From contig NZ_CAJUCP010000051.1 of the NCBI RefSeq assembly GCF_910585425.1, positions 1 to 36,936 of the forward strand: a DNA stretch of 36,936 nucleotides, in the 5' to 3' direction. Shown piece by piece: positions 21,441 to 28,691 of the stretch. Origin of the DNA: an uncultured Acetatifactor sp. GTDB taxonomy: Bacteria; Bacillota; Clostridia; Lachnospirales; Lachnospiraceae. The position numbers were made by a program, and so were the translations under genes. Positions within the stretch are counted from its first letter, which is position 1, and each line of letters begins with the position of its first letter. The notes below the pieces were generated by a model, which did no database searches, had not been told where the DNA came from, and saw only the letters and a list, made by a program, of their open reading frames with translations.

Positions 21441-22201
21441 ACTATATATCGATCATCAATGCGTTCTGGGATGCGGCCACGACGAACCCATTGTCTACAG
21501 GGCAGGTGTCGCTATACATGGCTCTGCTGCATGTATGCAACAGGAGCAACTGGACAGAGTGGTTCCAGGCGCCGAATCAGGTGCTCTCCGTACTGACCGG
21601 ACTGTCAAGGTCAGGGATACTGAAAGCGCGGAACGAATTGAAGCAAAGGGGGCTCCTGGAGTTCCGGGAACGTGGGACGAAGGCGACCCTGTACAGAATC
21701 ACTATGGCATATAGTAAGCAAGATAGTACGCAAGATGGTAGGCAAAAAGGTGCGCAAGATGGCAATCGAGATGGTGCGCGAAACAGTGGCACATTAAAAG
21801 ACATAGACATAGACAAAGAGGGAGAGAGGATGCGCGCGCCTGCGGTGGAACACTTTGACGCGTTCTGGGAAGCGTACCCGAAACACAGGAACGACCGTCC
21901 GGCGGCAGAGAGGGCCTACTGTAGGGTGCTGCGGGAGGACTGCCACATCATGGAGCAGGATCTGGTGGCAGCCGCCGTCAACTATGCGGAGGCCATGAAG
22001 GCGCTGGGACGGAAGGAGGAGTATGTCCGGAGCGCGGCTTCTTTCCTGACGGACAATTTCTTCGCCGCCTATCTTCCGGGGCAGTACGTGAGGCCGGAAA
22101 GGGAGCGGATGGCAGCAGGCGGAGGGAAGAACAGGTTCAATCAATTTGCTCAGCATGATTATGACTTTGGCGCTCTGGAAAAAGAGCTGGTTGTCAACTG
22201 A
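21437..22201 (+). CDS. Phage replisome organizer / DnaD-like replication protein
   Basis: A 254-residue protein from GTG 21437. The N-terminal 90 residues form a winged helix (FWDAATTNPLSTGQVSLYMALLHVCNRSNWTEWFQ; VLSVLTGLSRSGILKARNELKQRGLLEFRERG), as in phage replication initiators and DnaD N-domains. A polar linker (KQDSTQDGRQKGAQDGNRDGARN) follows. The C-terminal domain (FDAFWEAYPKHRNDRPAAERAYCRVLRED; YVRSAASFLTDNFFAAYLP) matches organizer proteins that bring in the host helicase. It is the main candidate for starting phage DNA replication. A palindrome at 22202 touches its stop codon. Confidence 0.75.
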   Translation: MNYISIINAFWDAATTNPLSTGQVSLYMALLHVCNRSNWTEWFQAPNQVLSVLTGLSRSGILKARNELKQRGLLEFRERGTKATLYRITMAYSKQDSTQDGRQKGAQDGNRDGARNSGTLKDIDIDKEGERMRAPAVEHFDAFWEAYPKHRNDRPAAERAYCRVLREDCHIMEQDLVAAAVNYAEAMKALGRKEEYVRSAASFLTDNFFAAYLPGQYVRPERERMAAGGGKNRFNQFAQHDYDFGALEKELVVN

Positions 22202-22217
22202 GTTGCACTGGTGCAAC
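22202..22217. repeat. 16-bp near-palindrome GTTGCACTGGTGCAAC
   Basis: It differs from the 15875 and 33259 copies in a single centre base. It starts 1 bp after the replisome organizer stop, in a 56-bp gap. Confidence 0.75.
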
Positions 22218-22257
22218 ATGAAATTTTTCTGTTTTTTCAAATGCAGAAGCGAAGCAG

Positions 22258-22482
22258 GTGACGGATTGTGGAAGGAGAAAAGTAAGAATTGGTAAATCTA
22301 TTTTAGTGATTGATACGCCGGAATGTTGTGATAAGGGCCCATTATTTTCAAGCGCATATACGGACATGACATGCAAAGGGAACGGAAAGGGTATAGATTA
22401 TCCATACCCTGCTGACAAGGTGCAGGAGTGGTGCCCGCTAATCGAAATTTTGAAATCCGACAGCAATATTGTAGAGGAATAG
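22258..22482 (+). CDS. Small Cys-containing phage protein, start uncertain
   Basis: A frame of 74 codons from GTG 22258. The conserved-looking part starts at RIGKSILVIDTPECCDKGPLFSSAYTDMTCKGNG and continues PYPADKVQEWCPLIEI, a pattern of small phage proteins with several Cys (ECC, a middle Cys and CPL). GGAAGGAG (22270-22277) is followed by an in-frame GTA where a start codon would be expected, so either GTG 22258 is used or the start codon has decayed. Zinc binding is possible but at least one usual Cys position appears to be lost. Function unknown. Confidence 0.45.
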   Translation: MTDCGRRKVRIGKSILVIDTPECCDKGPLFSSAYTDMTCKGNGKGIDYPYPADKVQEWCPLIEILKSDSNIVEE

Positions 22483-22525
22483 CTACAGGATTAAGGTATG
22501 CGATGGAAATCGTGGAGAGGGGATT

Positions 22526-23365
22526 ATGCGCAGGGTATTGAAATATTCGGGCAGCAAATGGAACATAGCCAGCCAGCTTGTGAAGCTGATACCACCGCAC
22601 CACAGCTACATAGAACCCTATTTCGGCAGTGGGGCGGTTCTCTTCAATAAACGGCCCTCCTGCATCGAGACAATCAACGACCTGGACGGCGAGGTGATAA
22701 ACCTTTTCAGGTGCATCCAAGAAGATTCCGTGTATCTGGCCAGGCTGGTGATGACGACCCCGTACAGCAGGGAGGCATATGATGCATCTTTCAAGGCGAC
22801 ATCGACTACGGGGATAACGTTGGGGGATGATGGGTTCCGTAAGGCATGCCGCTTCCTGATTCGGTGCTGGCAGGCATACGGCTCCAGGAATGACGGATAT
22901 AAGAGCGGATGGAAATACGATGCCATCGGCCGGGAAAGGATGTATGCCCTCTGGGACTGGTACCGTCTGCCGGAATGGATAGTCGAGGTGGGAGAAAGAC
23001 TGCGGAAGGTCCAGATTGAGTGCAGGCCAGCCCTGGAGGTGATAAAGAGGTTCGACAACCGAGATGTTTTTATCTATCTGGATCCGCCGTACCTGTTGGG
23101 CACCAGGAGCCGGAAGCAGTACCAGCACGAGATGGAGGATGCCGACCATGAGGAGCTGCTTAAGACCGTCCTGCGGAGCCAGGCGCAGGTCATGATATCC
23201 GGATATGAGTCGGAGATGTACAACGATTACCTGCAGGGATGGAGCAAGGCATGTTTCACTAGTTGCGCAGATGGCGGAAGACGGCGGCAGGAAGTGGTCT
23301 GGATGAACTATGAACATGATGTGCAGGAGTCAATAGAGGCGAAAGGAGACGAAACAGATGGGTAG
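22526..23365 (+). CDS. D12-class (Dam-type) adenine-N6 DNA methyltransferase
   Basis: A 279-residue protein. MRRVLKYSGSKW and YIEPYFGSGAVLF are motifs X and I (SAM binding), and IYLDPPYLLG (Asp186) is the catalytic DPPY motif IV of D12 enzymes. The helical target-recognition part lies between. It methylates adenine in DNA; the target sequence cannot be read. No restriction enzyme gene is near, so it is probably a solitary phage methylase that protects DNA from host systems or marks it for regulation. Its end overlaps the next gene by 8 bp. Confidence 0.9.
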   Translation: MRRVLKYSGSKWNIASQLVKLIPPHHSYIEPYFGSGAVLFNKRPSCIETINDLDGEVINLFRCIQEDSVYLARLVMTTPYSREAYDASFKATSTTGITLGDDGFRKACRFLIRCWQAYGSRNDGYKSGWKYDAIGRERMYALWDWYRLPEWIVEVGERLRKVQIECRPALEVIKRFDNRDVFIYLDPPYLLGTRSRKQYQHEMEDADHEELLKTVLRSQAQVMISGYESEMYNDYLQGWSKACFTSCADGGRRRQEVVWMNYEHDVQESIEAKGDETDG

Positions 23366-24236
23366 GATACTGCCGATTCTTTTCAATGGTGACATGGTAC
23401 GGGCTATCCTGGATGGCAGGAAGACGGTCACACGGCGAAAGATTGATATCGATACCGCAAATCAATTTGATGTGGAGCATGGAGGAAAGTCTGTTGTAGC
23501 CTATATCAACCAGGAAACAGGGGACAGCTACGACCCGAAAGAAATTTGCAGGTATCAGCCGGGAGACGTCCTATATGTCCGGGAGACGTTCTGCTGGTGC
23601 CCGTGCTGGGACTGCGTGCTGAGTACGGAGGATGGGTCTTCTCTATCATGCACAGAGAGCGAAGTCTATGACAAAGTCTATAATGCCAAACGTGCGGAAT
23701 GGGGATGCTGGTGCTACAAGGCGTCCTGCGATGCCGGGGAGGAACCGTCCGTGGACACATGGCATCCGTCTATCCACATGCCGAAAGATATAGCCCGCAT
23801 CTGGCTCAAAGTCACGGATGTGAGGGTAGAGCGGCTGCACAAAATGGAGATAGGCGATTACAAGGCGGAAGGGATTTTGCCAGTTAGGCCAGAAGGTCTA
23901 AAAGGCTCCGGCTGCGACTGTGCATGGAAAAACGATGGATGCGGAGACTGTCCATGCAGTAACCGGGATGCCTATAATAATATGTGCTATCAACATGTAT
24001 TTATTGATTTATGGGACAGTACTATCAAGCCCGCCGAACGCGAGCTTTATGGCTGGCAGGCCGATCCCTGGGTATGGGTGATAGAGTTCGAGCGGTGCGG
24101 GAAGCCGGAGCCTTGTATCCTGAGAGGAATTGAGTCAGCGGAGGATAAACGCCCATGTATCGGTTATGGGGATGCATGGGCGGATGAACCTTGTGAGATG
24201 TGCAAGGGGTGCACATCGTGTAGCGGAAATATGTAA
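23358..24236 (+). CDS. ASCH-type phage protein with Cys-rich insert and tail
   Basis: A 292-residue protein. It starts RILPILFNGDMVRAILDGRKTVTRRKI, the ASCH-like signature of phage proteins with a GRKTxTRR motif, and later has YQPGDVLYVRETF, then IWLKVTDVRVERLHKM and WVIEFER. ASCH domains resemble PUA folds and bind RNA. Two stretches are rich in Cys (CDCAWKNDGCGDCPC and CEMCKGCTSCSGN), likely zinc clusters. Length exceeds the basic family by the inserts. The role in phages is unknown. It overlaps the methylase gene. Confidence 0.7.
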   Translation: MGRILPILFNGDMVRAILDGRKTVTRRKIDIDTANQFDVEHGGKSVVAYINQETGDSYDPKEICRYQPGDVLYVRETFCWCPCWDCVLSTEDGSSLSCTESEVYDKVYNAKRAEWGCWCYKASCDAGEEPSVDTWHPSIHMPKDIARIWLKVTDVRVERLHKMEIGDYKAEGILPVRPEGLKGSGCDCAWKNDGCGDCPCSNRDAYNNMCYQHVFIDLWDSTIKPAERELYGWQADPWVWVIEFERCGKPEPCILRGIESAEDKRPCIGYGDAWADEPCEMCKGCTSCSGNM

Positions 24237-24252
24237 AACCGGAGGGACAGGC

Positions 24253-24492
24253 ATGAAGGATGTCAGGAAAAGATATGAGATTATCTGCCCGTATTGTGGC
24301 ATGGTACAGTATGCGTGCAAATCTATCGCACAGGAAGAGGGGCTTGCAAACCTTGGTCATGGGGTATGCCTGGAGTGTAAAGGCTTCATGCACATAATGT
24401 TTGATGAGGGCGCACAGTCCATGAGGGCGGAAAAGTGGGAGGCTGTTCAGGCGGGAAGCCAGAGGTGGAAGAATGAGGAGAAAGCTGAGTAA
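24253..24492 (+). CDS. Small zinc-ribbon phage protein
   Basis: A 79-residue protein from ATG 24253, 6 nt after GGAGGGA. CPYCGMVQYAC and CLECKG form a four-Cys ribbon. The C-terminal part is helical and charged. The frame is open upstream but that part overlaps the ASCH gene and lacks a ribosome site. Its end overlaps the HNH gene by 20 bp. Confidence 0.65.
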   Translation: MKDVRKRYEIICPYCGMVQYACKSIAQEEGLANLGHGVCLECKGFMHIMFDEGAQSMRAEKWEAVQAGSQRWKNEEKAE

Positions 24493-24883
24493 GGTAGAGC
24501 GGCAGCAGGTGTATGAGAAGTGCGGAGGCCGCTGCGCATACTGCGGATGTGAGATTCCATTTAAGGGATTTAATGTAGACCATGTGCTCTGTTTGAGGAA
24601 TTTCGAATACATGGATGAAAGCATTGATACAATTGCGAACATGTTTCCGTCCTGCAGAAGCTGCAATCAGTACAAATCGACTTATGACCTTGAAACTTTC
24701 CGGAAAATGCTCTCTGGAATACCCAAGAGACTTGCAAGGGACGTGAGCACATACAATATTGCAGTAAGGTTCGGGCTGGTGGAAGAACATAATAAGCCGA
24801 TACAGTTTTACTTTGAAAGGCATGGAGGGCAGAGCCAGAAAGCGAGGGAAAATGACAACGAGTGTATTAAAAAGAGCAGTTGA
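24473..24883 (+). CDS. HNH endonuclease
   Basis: A 136-residue basic protein. CGGRCAYCGCEIPFKGFNVDHVLCLRNF has the C-x2-C pair and the NVDHV catalytic His of HNH nucleases. NMFPSCRSCNQYKSTYDLETF supplies the second C-x2-C and the Asn-Gln-x-Lys segment. It nicks or cuts DNA with a metal ion. Lying among early genes rather than at the terminase, it may be a free-standing homing-type nuclease or help replication or host DNA breakdown. It overlaps both neighbours. Confidence 0.85.
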   Translation: MRRKLSKVERQQVYEKCGGRCAYCGCEIPFKGFNVDHVLCLRNFEYMDESIDTIANMFPSCRSCNQYKSTYDLETFRKMLSGIPKRLARDVSTYNIAVRFGLVEEHNKPIQFYFERHGGQSQKARENDNECIKKSS

Positions 24884-25130
24884 ACTAAATGAGAAGATAG
24901 AAAAGGTAAGCAGAGAAAAAGAGGAACTTGAAAAAATAAGAGGAAAATGCTGGGGGAATGCATCAGAAGTATGGTCGCGATGCTTTTACGTTGAAGTCAC
25001 TGAGGCGGACGGTAGCAAAACAGGATGTTTTATATCAGCTACTGCAGCGAAAGCCGCTTTGGATAACGATATAAAAAGGATTTCGGGCAAACTGGAGGAA
25101 TTAGAGAAAGAATTTGAGGAACTAAACTGA
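24852..25130 (+). CDS. Small coiled-coil phage protein
   Basis: A 92-residue protein from ATG 24852, whose start overlaps the HNH gene. Charged helices (LKRAVELNEKIEKVSREKEELEKIRGK; DIKRISGKLEELEKEFEELN) flank a short beta part (FYVEVTEADGSKTGCFISA). Codon use is more AT-rich than its neighbours, as for genes 24852-25833 in general. Function unknown. Confidence 0.6.
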   Translation: MTTSVLKRAVELNEKIEKVSREKEELEKIRGKCWGNASEVWSRCFYVEVTEADGSKTGCFISATAAKAALDNDIKRISGKLEELEKEFEELN

Positions 25131-25155
25131 ATCATTGGTGGATGGGAGAAAAGGA

Positions 25156-25380
25156 ATGGAAATTGATTTAAGCAGATTCAAGGTAATACATGGCGAAAAG
25201 GTGTTAAATGCCGTGGCACTAATGAGAGTGTGGATGCCAGATGATATGGATTACAAGGATAGGGCAACGGTGGTAAAGCCCAAATTTATTGAGGTGCTGG
25301 CAATCAATGAAGACGGCAATATTGTATCTATCATGGATGAGACATGGAGGTTTCAGTTTATCCCGGTTATTATGGGATAG
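25156..25380 (+). CDS. Small beta-rich phage protein, unknown function
   Basis: A 74-residue protein from ATG 25156, after GGGAGAAAAGGA. It reads MEIDLSRFKVIHGEKVLNAVALMRVW, KPKFIEVLAINEDGNIVSIMDETWRFQFIPVI, a compact beta-sheet pattern with no known motif. It sits before the late regulator gene in the AT-richer stretch. Confidence 0.55.
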   Translation: MEIDLSRFKVIHGEKVLNAVALMRVWMPDDMDYKDRATVVKPKFIEVLAINEDGNIVSIMDETWRFQFIPVIMG

Positions 25381-25413
25381 CCTATGGCAGCAGGTGTGTG
25401 AGGAGTGTGGCAG

Positions 25414-25833
25414 GTGACAAGGGAAAAGTTGGAAGCCTACAGAAGCATGAAGGAAGAAATAACAGAAATGAAGAATAGGCTGCGCCATCTCGGAGAGGGA
25501 GACTCAATGATTGGCAGTTCCGTGGTTAATGACTACCGGAGTGGGTATCCGGTACCACAGGCTGTTGTCGGCGTAGACTGGGCTAGGATTGACAGACTAA
25601 AAACCAGATATGAACGCAGAATCCTTGAGTTGGAAAAAGAATGTGCGGAGATTGAGGAATTTATCGAAGACATAAGCGACAGTATGATTAGAAGGATATT
25701 CCGCATGTATTTCTTTGATGGTATGAGCCAGAAAGCCGTGGGGACGGCGATACATATGGATAGGAGTCGGGTGAGCAGAAAAATCGATGATTTTTTGAAA
25801 AACGCACACAAAACACAAAAAGCACAGTTATAA
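25414..25833 (+). CDS. ArpU/DUF1492-like phage late-transcription regulator
   Basis: A 139-residue protein from GTG 25414, 8 nt after AGGAG. A coiled-coil N-terminus (YRSMKEEITEMKNRLRHL; YERRILELEKECAEIEEFIEDI) is followed by a sigma-region-4-like helix-turn-helix: IRRIFRMYFFDGMSQKAVGTAIHMDRSRVSRKIDDFL. Proteins of this kind sit just before phage late genes and switch them on. A terminator at 25883-25907 lies between it and the packaging genes, so it may drive or antiterminate late transcription. Confidence 0.75.
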   Translation: MTREKLEAYRSMKEEITEMKNRLRHLGEGDSMIGSSVVNDYRSGYPVPQAVVGVDWARIDRLKTRYERRILELEKECAEIEEFIEDISDSMIRRIFRMYFFDGMSQKAVGTAIHMDRSRVSRKIDDFLKNAHKTQKAQL

Positions 25834-25882
25834 TAATACTTGAAGGGGTAGGCACGAACGGCCTGCTCCTTCCGCTATATGG

Positions 25883-25907
25883 GGCACGGCAGCAGCCGTG
25901 TCCTTTT
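25883..25907 (+). terminator. Terminator between early and late genes
   Basis: GGCACGGC (25883-25890) pairs with GCCGTGTC (25895-25902, one G-U) with an AGCA loop, followed by C and four T. It lies after the late regulator. The T-run is short, so it may be partial. The rest of the 118-bp gap shows no clear promoter. Confidence 0.55.
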
Positions 25908-25951
25908 GCGTGGGAAGAAACCTGCGGCAGCAGGGATGGAGGAAGACTGGG

Positions 25952-26293
25952 ATGGCACAGGAGTGGGCGAAAGCATTCTATAGGTCAAGCCGATGGCTGA
26001 AATGCAGGGATGCATACATAAAGGACAGAATCCTGGTGGACGGCGGGCTGTGTGAGGAATGCCATGACAGGCCGGGGTACATCGTGCACCACAAGAAGCC
26101 GCTGACCCGGGAGACCATATCGAATCCTGAGATATCCCTGAACCATCGGAACCTGGAGTATGTCTGCAAGGACTGCCATGACAGGTTCGAGGGGCACGGA
26201 ATAGGCGGGGGCAGCAGGCCTCTCTGCAGATTCACGGCAGACGGCCAGCCAATATCAATGAGGGAGGTGGACAGAGATGGAAGAAGGCATTAA
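25952..26293 (+). CDS. HNH endonuclease of the packaging module
   Basis: A 113-residue protein from ATG 25952, after GGAGGAAGACTGGG. EWAKAFYRSSRWLKCRDAYI is the usual start, then GLCEECHDRPGYIVHHKKPLTRETI with the HH catalytic pair, and LEYVCKDCHDRFEGH, completing the four-Cys zinc site. In cos phages such HNH proteins (HK97 gp74-like) work with terminase in cutting DNA for packaging. It precedes the small terminase by one gene and suggests a cos-type phage. Confidence 0.88.
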   Translation: MAQEWAKAFYRSSRWLKCRDAYIKDRILVDGGLCEECHDRPGYIVHHKKPLTRETISNPEISLNHRNLEYVCKDCHDRFEGHGIGGGSRPLCRFTADGQPISMREVDRDGRRH

Positions 26294-26519
26294 GAGCTGC
26301 GAAGGGATTCTCATCGGAGGAGAAACTGCGACGGTCATTGGAGAAGGGACTATCGTCATCAGGTTCAATCGGTGTTGCAGGAAAGAGGAGACAGAGGAGA
26401 TGGAGAAGGAGCTGGCTGAAAAGTTCGGGCGGAAGGTCATCCTGCTTGACGCAAGGTTCGGCGAGATCCTGACACTCCCCCCTGAAAAGCATCCGGGGGG
26501 CGCTCCCAGGAGACCGTAG
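26277..26519 (+). CDS. Small phage protein between HNH and terminase
   Basis: An 80-residue protein whose start overlaps the HNH gene by 17 bp. It reads CEGILIGGETATVIGEGTIVIRFNRCC, then a helix (EETEEMEKELAEKFG) and KVILLDARFGEILTLPPEKHPG. No known domain. The GC-rich 26480-26570 stretch after it (CCCCCC facing GGGGGG at 26477-26500) may include a cos site or a weak hairpin. Confidence 0.55.
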   Translation: MEEGIKSCEGILIGGETATVIGEGTIVIRFNRCCRKEETEEMEKELAEKFGRKVILLDARFGEILTLPPEKHPGGAPRRP

Positions 26520-26568
26520 GGGTGGCTTTCCTTTAACACACAGGCCGCGCGTAAAGGGGGTGTGGTAT

Positions 26569-26985
26569 ATGGGCGCGCACAAAGAGGAGATTGAAGGGCG
26601 AATCATCAGCCCTGACGACTCCGAATATCTGGACAGGGTCAAGCGGATAAAGAAAGAGGAAGCGAGGATCAAGAAGCTTTTCGGGAAGATTGACGAGGAC
26701 AGGAAGAAGCTGGTGCTGTCTACCATCGCGGATGTGGCGTTCATGACCGTCACCATGCAGGATCTCCGGGAGACCATCAACAGGGAGGGCACGACAGCCG
26801 TATACAAGAACGGCGAGAACCAGTACGGCACCAAGCAGAGCCCGGAGTCCCAGACATACCTGCAGCTGTCCCAGAAGCTGACCCAGGCCATGAAGATCCT
26901 GGTGGACTGCATGCCAAAGCAGCAGAGGCCGGAGCCGCCCGGGGACGGCTTCGAGGACTTCGTTGACGGCAGGGAGGACGTATGA
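26569..26985 (+). CDS. Phage terminase small subunit (P27 family)
   Basis: A 138-residue charged helical protein from ATG 26569, 6 nt after AAAGGGGGTG; an in-frame GTG at 26560 is part of that ribosome site. The opening DSEYLDRVKRIKKEEARIKKLF and the central VAFMTVTMQDLRETINREGTT with QSPESQTYLQLSQKLTQAMKILVDCMPKQ fit P27-type small terminases, which bind the phage packaging site as an oligomer and guide the large subunit. The stop overlaps the large subunit start (ATGA). Confidence 0.82.
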   Translation: MGAHKEEIEGRIISPDDSEYLDRVKRIKKEEARIKKLFGKIDEDRKKLVLSTIADVAFMTVTMQDLRETINREGTTAVYKNGENQYGTKQSPESQTYLQLSQKLTQAMKILVDCMPKQQRPEPPGDGFEDFVDGREDV

Positions 26986-28679
26986 AGAGGATGGAGTACC
27001 CGCTGGACTATAATCCGATCCTGGAATACTGGGAGGCGATTGAAAGCGGGAAGGAGACGGTGGGGGACAAGATTCGCCGCTGGTACAGGTACCTGGCATC
27101 CCTGGTCAGGCAGCCGGGCGAATACTTCTATTCCGCGAAGCGGGCCAACCATGTGATAGAGTTCGCGGAGAACTACTGTAGGCTGTCCAAGGGCGCGGGA
27201 GCAGGCAGGCCGGTGCGGCTGGAGCTCTGGGAGAAGGCCCACCTTGCGGCCATCTTCGGATTCATCGACATCGAGGGCAACCGGATGTGCCGGGAGGCCG
27301 TGCTCATCGTAGGAAAGAAGAACGGCAAGTCCCTGCTGGCATCCATCGTGGGGCTGTACATGCTCCTGGGGGATGGGGAGCCTGGGCCGGAAGTGTACGC
27401 GGTGGCCACCAAGAAGGACCAGGCGAAGATCATCTGGACGGAATCGAAGCGCATGGTCAGGAAGTCCCAGTCGCTGCTCAAACGGGTCAAGCCATTGGTG
27501 TCGGAGCTCTCCAGCGAGCTGTACAACGATGGGACGTTCAAGCCGCTGGCATCCGACAGCGACACCTTGGACGGCCTGAACATCCACTGCGGGCTCATGG
27601 ACGAGATCCATCAGTGGAAGGACGGGCGGAGGCTGTACGACATCATCGCGGACGGCGTCACCGCCAGGGAGCAGCCGCTGATTTATATCACCTCCACTGC
27701 CGGGACCATCCGGGAGGACATCTACGACCAGAAGTACGAGGAGTCGGAGAGGGTCATCAACGGACTGTTCGATGATGACGGCTACAAGGACATCCATTTC
27801 TTCCCGTTCATATACGAGCTGGACGAGCGCAAGGAGTGGACGGATTCCGAGTGTTGGAAGAAGGCCAACCCTGGGCTGGGGACAATCAAGAATAGGGAGG
27901 CCCTGGCGGAGAAGGTGCGCAAGGCCATGGAGAATCCCAGCCTGGTCAGGAACCTGGTGTGCAAGGAGTTCAACATCAGGGAGACGTCCACGGAAGCATG
28001 GCTCACCTTTGAACAGATAGACAACCAGGAGCTCTTCGATGTCGCCCAGCTGAAGCCCAGGTACGGCATCGGCGGGTGTGACCTGTCCAGCACCACCGAC
28101 CTGACATGCGCCACCGTCATCTTCATGGTTCCAGAGGATGACAGGATATATGTGGAGCAGATGTACTGGATTCCGGAAGACCTTCTGGAGGCCAGGGTGA
28201 GGGAGGACAAGATACCTTACGACATCTGGAAGGAGCGGGGGTTCCTGCGTACCTGCCCTGGGAACCGGATGCATTACAAGTACGTGGTGGATTGGTACAG
28301 GGAGATGCAGGAGCAGAAGGACATCTACCTGTTCAAGTGTGGCGTGGATGGATGGAGCGCCACCTATTTCGTGGAGGAGATGCGGAACGTCTTCGGCACT
28401 TCCGTGATAGACCTGGTGTTCCAGGGCAAGAAGACATTGTCCGGGCCCATGAAGAGCCTGGGGGCAGACCTGGCGAAGAAACGGGTGGTGTACAACAACA
28501 ATCCTATCCTGAAGTGGTGCCTCTGCAACACCACGGTGGATGTGGACAGGAACGACAATATCCAGCCCGCCAAAGGGAAGCAGGGGGCCACGCGCCGCAT
28601 CGACGGAATGGCCAGCCTGCTGGACGCATATGTGGAGCTGGAGAACCACCTGGAGGAATACCTGAGCATGGTGGCATAG
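26982..28679 (+). CDS. terL: Phage terminase large subunit
   Basis: A 565-residue motor protein. The N-terminal ATPase has Walker A VGKKNGKS (Gly111, Lys116, Ser117) and Walker B GLMDEIH (Asp207, Glu208). The C-terminal nuclease has GGCDLSSTTDLT (Asp367), the first metal ligand of the RNase H-like domain. It packs phage DNA into the prohead using ATP and cuts it at the genome ends. Length is standard for HK97/P27-linked terminases. It overlaps the small subunit gene by 4 bp and is followed by the portal gene. Confidence 0.95.
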   Translation: MKRMEYPLDYNPILEYWEAIESGKETVGDKIRRWYRYLASLVRQPGEYFYSAKRANHVIEFAENYCRLSKGAGAGRPVRLELWEKAHLAAIFGFIDIEGNRMCREAVLIVGKKNGKSLLASIVGLYMLLGDGEPGPEVYAVATKKDQAKIIWTESKRMVRKSQSLLKRVKPLVSELSSELYNDGTFKPLASDSDTLDGLNIHCGLMDEIHQWKDGRRLYDIIADGVTAREQPLIYITSTAGTIREDIYDQKYEESERVINGLFDDDGYKDIHFFPFIYELDERKEWTDSECWKKANPGLGTIKNREALAEKVRKAMENPSLVRNLVCKEFNIRETSTEAWLTFEQIDNQELFDVAQLKPRYGIGGCDLSSTTDLTCATVIFMVPEDDRIYVEQMYWIPEDLLEARVREDKIPYDIWKERGFLRTCPGNRMHYKYVVDWYREMQEQKDIYLFKCGVDGWSATYFVEEMRNVFGTSVIDLVFQGKKTLSGPMKSLGADLAKKRVVYNNNPILKWCLCNTTVDVDRNDNIQPAKGKQGATRRIDGMASLLDAYVELENHLEEYLSMVA

Positions 28680-28691
28680 GAGGTGACAGAG

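Noticed and set aside
26477..26570. cos site
   Set aside because: The G/C-rich dyad before the terminase is suggestive, but no genome end data or matching right end are available, so it is not called as a feature.
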